Below, one piece after another: positions 62,940-64,000 of a DNA stretch of 64,000 nt. The position numbers were made by a program, and so were the translations under genes. The DNA is taken from contig NZ_UPHT01000150.1 of NCBI RefSeq assembly GCF_900566085.1, positions 52,217 to 116,216 of the forward strand. Direction: 5' to 3'. The notes beneath the pieces are model-generated. The model did no database searches and was not told the origin of the DNA. It was given only the letters and a program-made list of their open reading frames with translations. The DNA comes from Mycobacterium attenuatum (GTDB taxonomy: Bacteria; Actinomycetota; Actinomycetes; Mycobacteriales; Mycobacteriaceae). Every line of letters begins with the position of its first letter. The stretch's first letter is position 1.

Positions 62940-64000
62940 ATGCTGTCGAAAATGGCCCGCATCTCTCTTGCCGCGCCACGGCGGATCATCGCGACCGCCA
63001 TCCTAGTGATGGTCGGTACCGCGATATTCGGCATTCCCGCCGCGACCAGTCTGGCCCCCGGAGGCTTCGTGGACCCCGAATCCGAATCTGCCCGCTCGGC
63101 AGCGGTGCTGGCCAACACGTTTCATCGGGGCGACATGGAGATGGTGCTGCTGGTGAGTTCTGACAAAGGCGTGCAAGACGGTCCGGCTCGGGTCATCGGA
63201 GCCGATATCACGCGACAGCTTGCCGAATCACCGTTCGTGGCTCAGGTCGCATCGCCTTGGAGCACACCGCAACCCGCCCCGGGCCTGATAAGCACTGACG
63301 GCAGGTCCGCGATAATCCTGGCTGCGCTCAAGGGAGACGAAAGCGTCGCCCCCGCGCATGCCCAGCTGCTCGCAGAAAGGCTCGCCCACCACCGCGACGG
63401 CGTCATGGTACTGGCCGGAGGCGCGGCGATGATCTACACGCAAGTCAACCAGCAGACCCAAAAGGACTTGCTGCGAATGGAACTCATCGCGATACCGGTG
63501 AGTTTCGTCGCACTGGTATGGGTGTTCGGCGGGCTACTGGCCGCGGCATTGCCGGTAGCCGTGGGCAGTTTCGCGATCCTGGGTTCGCTCGCGGTGCTCC
63601 GTGGCATCGCCTTATTCACCGACGTGTCGATCTTTGCAATGAATGTGACGGTCGCGCTGGGGATGGCCCTGGCGATCGATTACACGTTGTTGATCATCAG
63701 CCGGTACCGCGACGAGCTCGCCGACGGACGCGACCACGACGACGCCCTGGTGCGCACCATGACGACGGCCGGGCGCACCGTCCTGTTTTCCGCGATGACC
63801 GTCGCCCTGTCCCTGGTCGCCATGGTGGCGTTTCCGATGTACTTCCTGAAGTCCTTTGCCTACGCCGGCGTCGCGGTCGTGGTGTTTTCGGCGTTGGCGG
63901 CGGTGGTGGTGGCCCCGGCGGTGCTGGTGCTACTGGGCGAGCGGGTCGACGCACTCAACGTCTGGCGGCTGGGCCGGCGGTTATCCGGTCGGCCCGAGCC
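62940..64000 (+). CDS. MmpL/RND-type transporter, C-terminus outside the window
   Basis: At least 353 residues from ATG 62940 with GGAGG nine bases upstream; the frame is open at the window end. One N-terminal helix (IATAILVMVGTAIFG), a periplasmic domain, then helices with ALGMALAIDYTLLIISRYRDELADG, the RND/MmpL motif (GxxxDY). MmpL pumps export lipids or siderophores. Position at the end of the crt operon suggests a role in moving carotenoid or a derived lipid, which is an inference. Confidence 0.9.
   Translation, partial: MLSKMARISLAAPRRIIATAILVMVGTAIFGIPAATSLAPGGFVDPESESARSAAVLANTFHRGDMEMVLLVSSDKGVQDGPARVIGADITRQLAESPFVAQVASPWSTPQPAPGLISTDGRSAIILAALKGDESVAPAHAQLLAERLAHHRDGVMVLAGGAAMIYTQVNQQTQKDLLRMELIAIPVSFVALVWVFGGLLAAALPVAVGSFAILGSLAVLRGIALFTDVSIFAMNVTVALGMALAIDYTLLIISRYRDELADGRDHDDALVRTMTTAGRTVLFSAMTVALSLVAMVAFPMYFLKSFAYAGVAVVVFSALAAVVVAPAVLVLLGERVDALNVWRLGRRLSGRPE

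Overview
The window comes from a pigmented mycobacterium outside the M. tuberculosis complex. High-GC coding, a PE/PPE pair, a solo PPE, EspC-like type VII secretion substrates, MmpL and FadE/CaiB-type lipid genes point to Mycobacterium. A full crtE-I-B-Yc-Yd carotenoid cluster suggests a photochromogen or scotochromogen of the M. kansasii/M. marinum kind. From memory, part of the window matches the M. tuberculosis Rv0842-Rv0849 block in inverted orientation (MFS, NarL, sensor kinase, multicopper oxidase, lpqS, cysK2, MFS), with a large catabolic operon inserted in the middle.

Layout. 1-7 kb: a partial P450, a decayed cyclase/ATPase/LuxR regulator, a Doc-type toxin-antitoxin pair, the intact paralogue of that regulator, and an SDR. 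7-13 kb: PPE, MFS, cysK2 and lpqS, with mmcO divergent across a RicR-like copper operator. 13-24.5 kb: an eight-gene, overlapping minus-strand operon for aromatic-ring cleavage (MhpC, MhpA and MhpB homologues, KstD-like FAD enzyme, luciferase-like monooxygenase, SDR, cyclase-type hydrolase, second hydrolase). It faces a divergent IclR regulator and a second KstD gene broken by a stop codon. 24.5-30.3 kb: two NarL-type sensor kinases with almost identical catalytic halves around a single response regulator, then an MFS gene with a tandem repeat and a PE/PPE pair whose PPE is broken. 30.4-40 kb: MeaB, thiolase, three small secreted proteins, a prolyl iminopeptidase, and an enoyl-CoA hydratase/FadE/FadE/CoA ligase operon facing a ferredoxin. 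41.4-46.1 kb: two tandem type VII toxin cassettes (EspC-like protein, toxin, immunity gene), each carrying frameshifts. 46.2-50.2 kb: CaiB, LLM, and a split coenzyme-B12 acyl-CoA mutase. 50.3-56.3 kb: amidase, methyltransferase, VanX-like dipeptidase, a His-rich small ORF ending in a minisatellite, and TetR with a CocE-type hydrolase. 56.6-58.2 kb: a two-CBM2 GH12 cellulase broken by one stop codon. 58.5-64 kb: the carotenoid operon and an MmpL transporter running off the end.

How the parts connect. The 30-40 kb and 46-50 kb blocks look like one acyl-CoA degradation programme. MeaB is the expected chaperone of the mutase, and the same GAGAA-N5-TTCTC dyad lies before the thiolase and between the ligase and the ferredoxin. 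The toxin cassettes sit inside this programme. Gene decay is a theme: several genes differ from an intact relative or internal copy by one or a few bases, so they are either recent pseudogenes or, in some cases, assembly errors.
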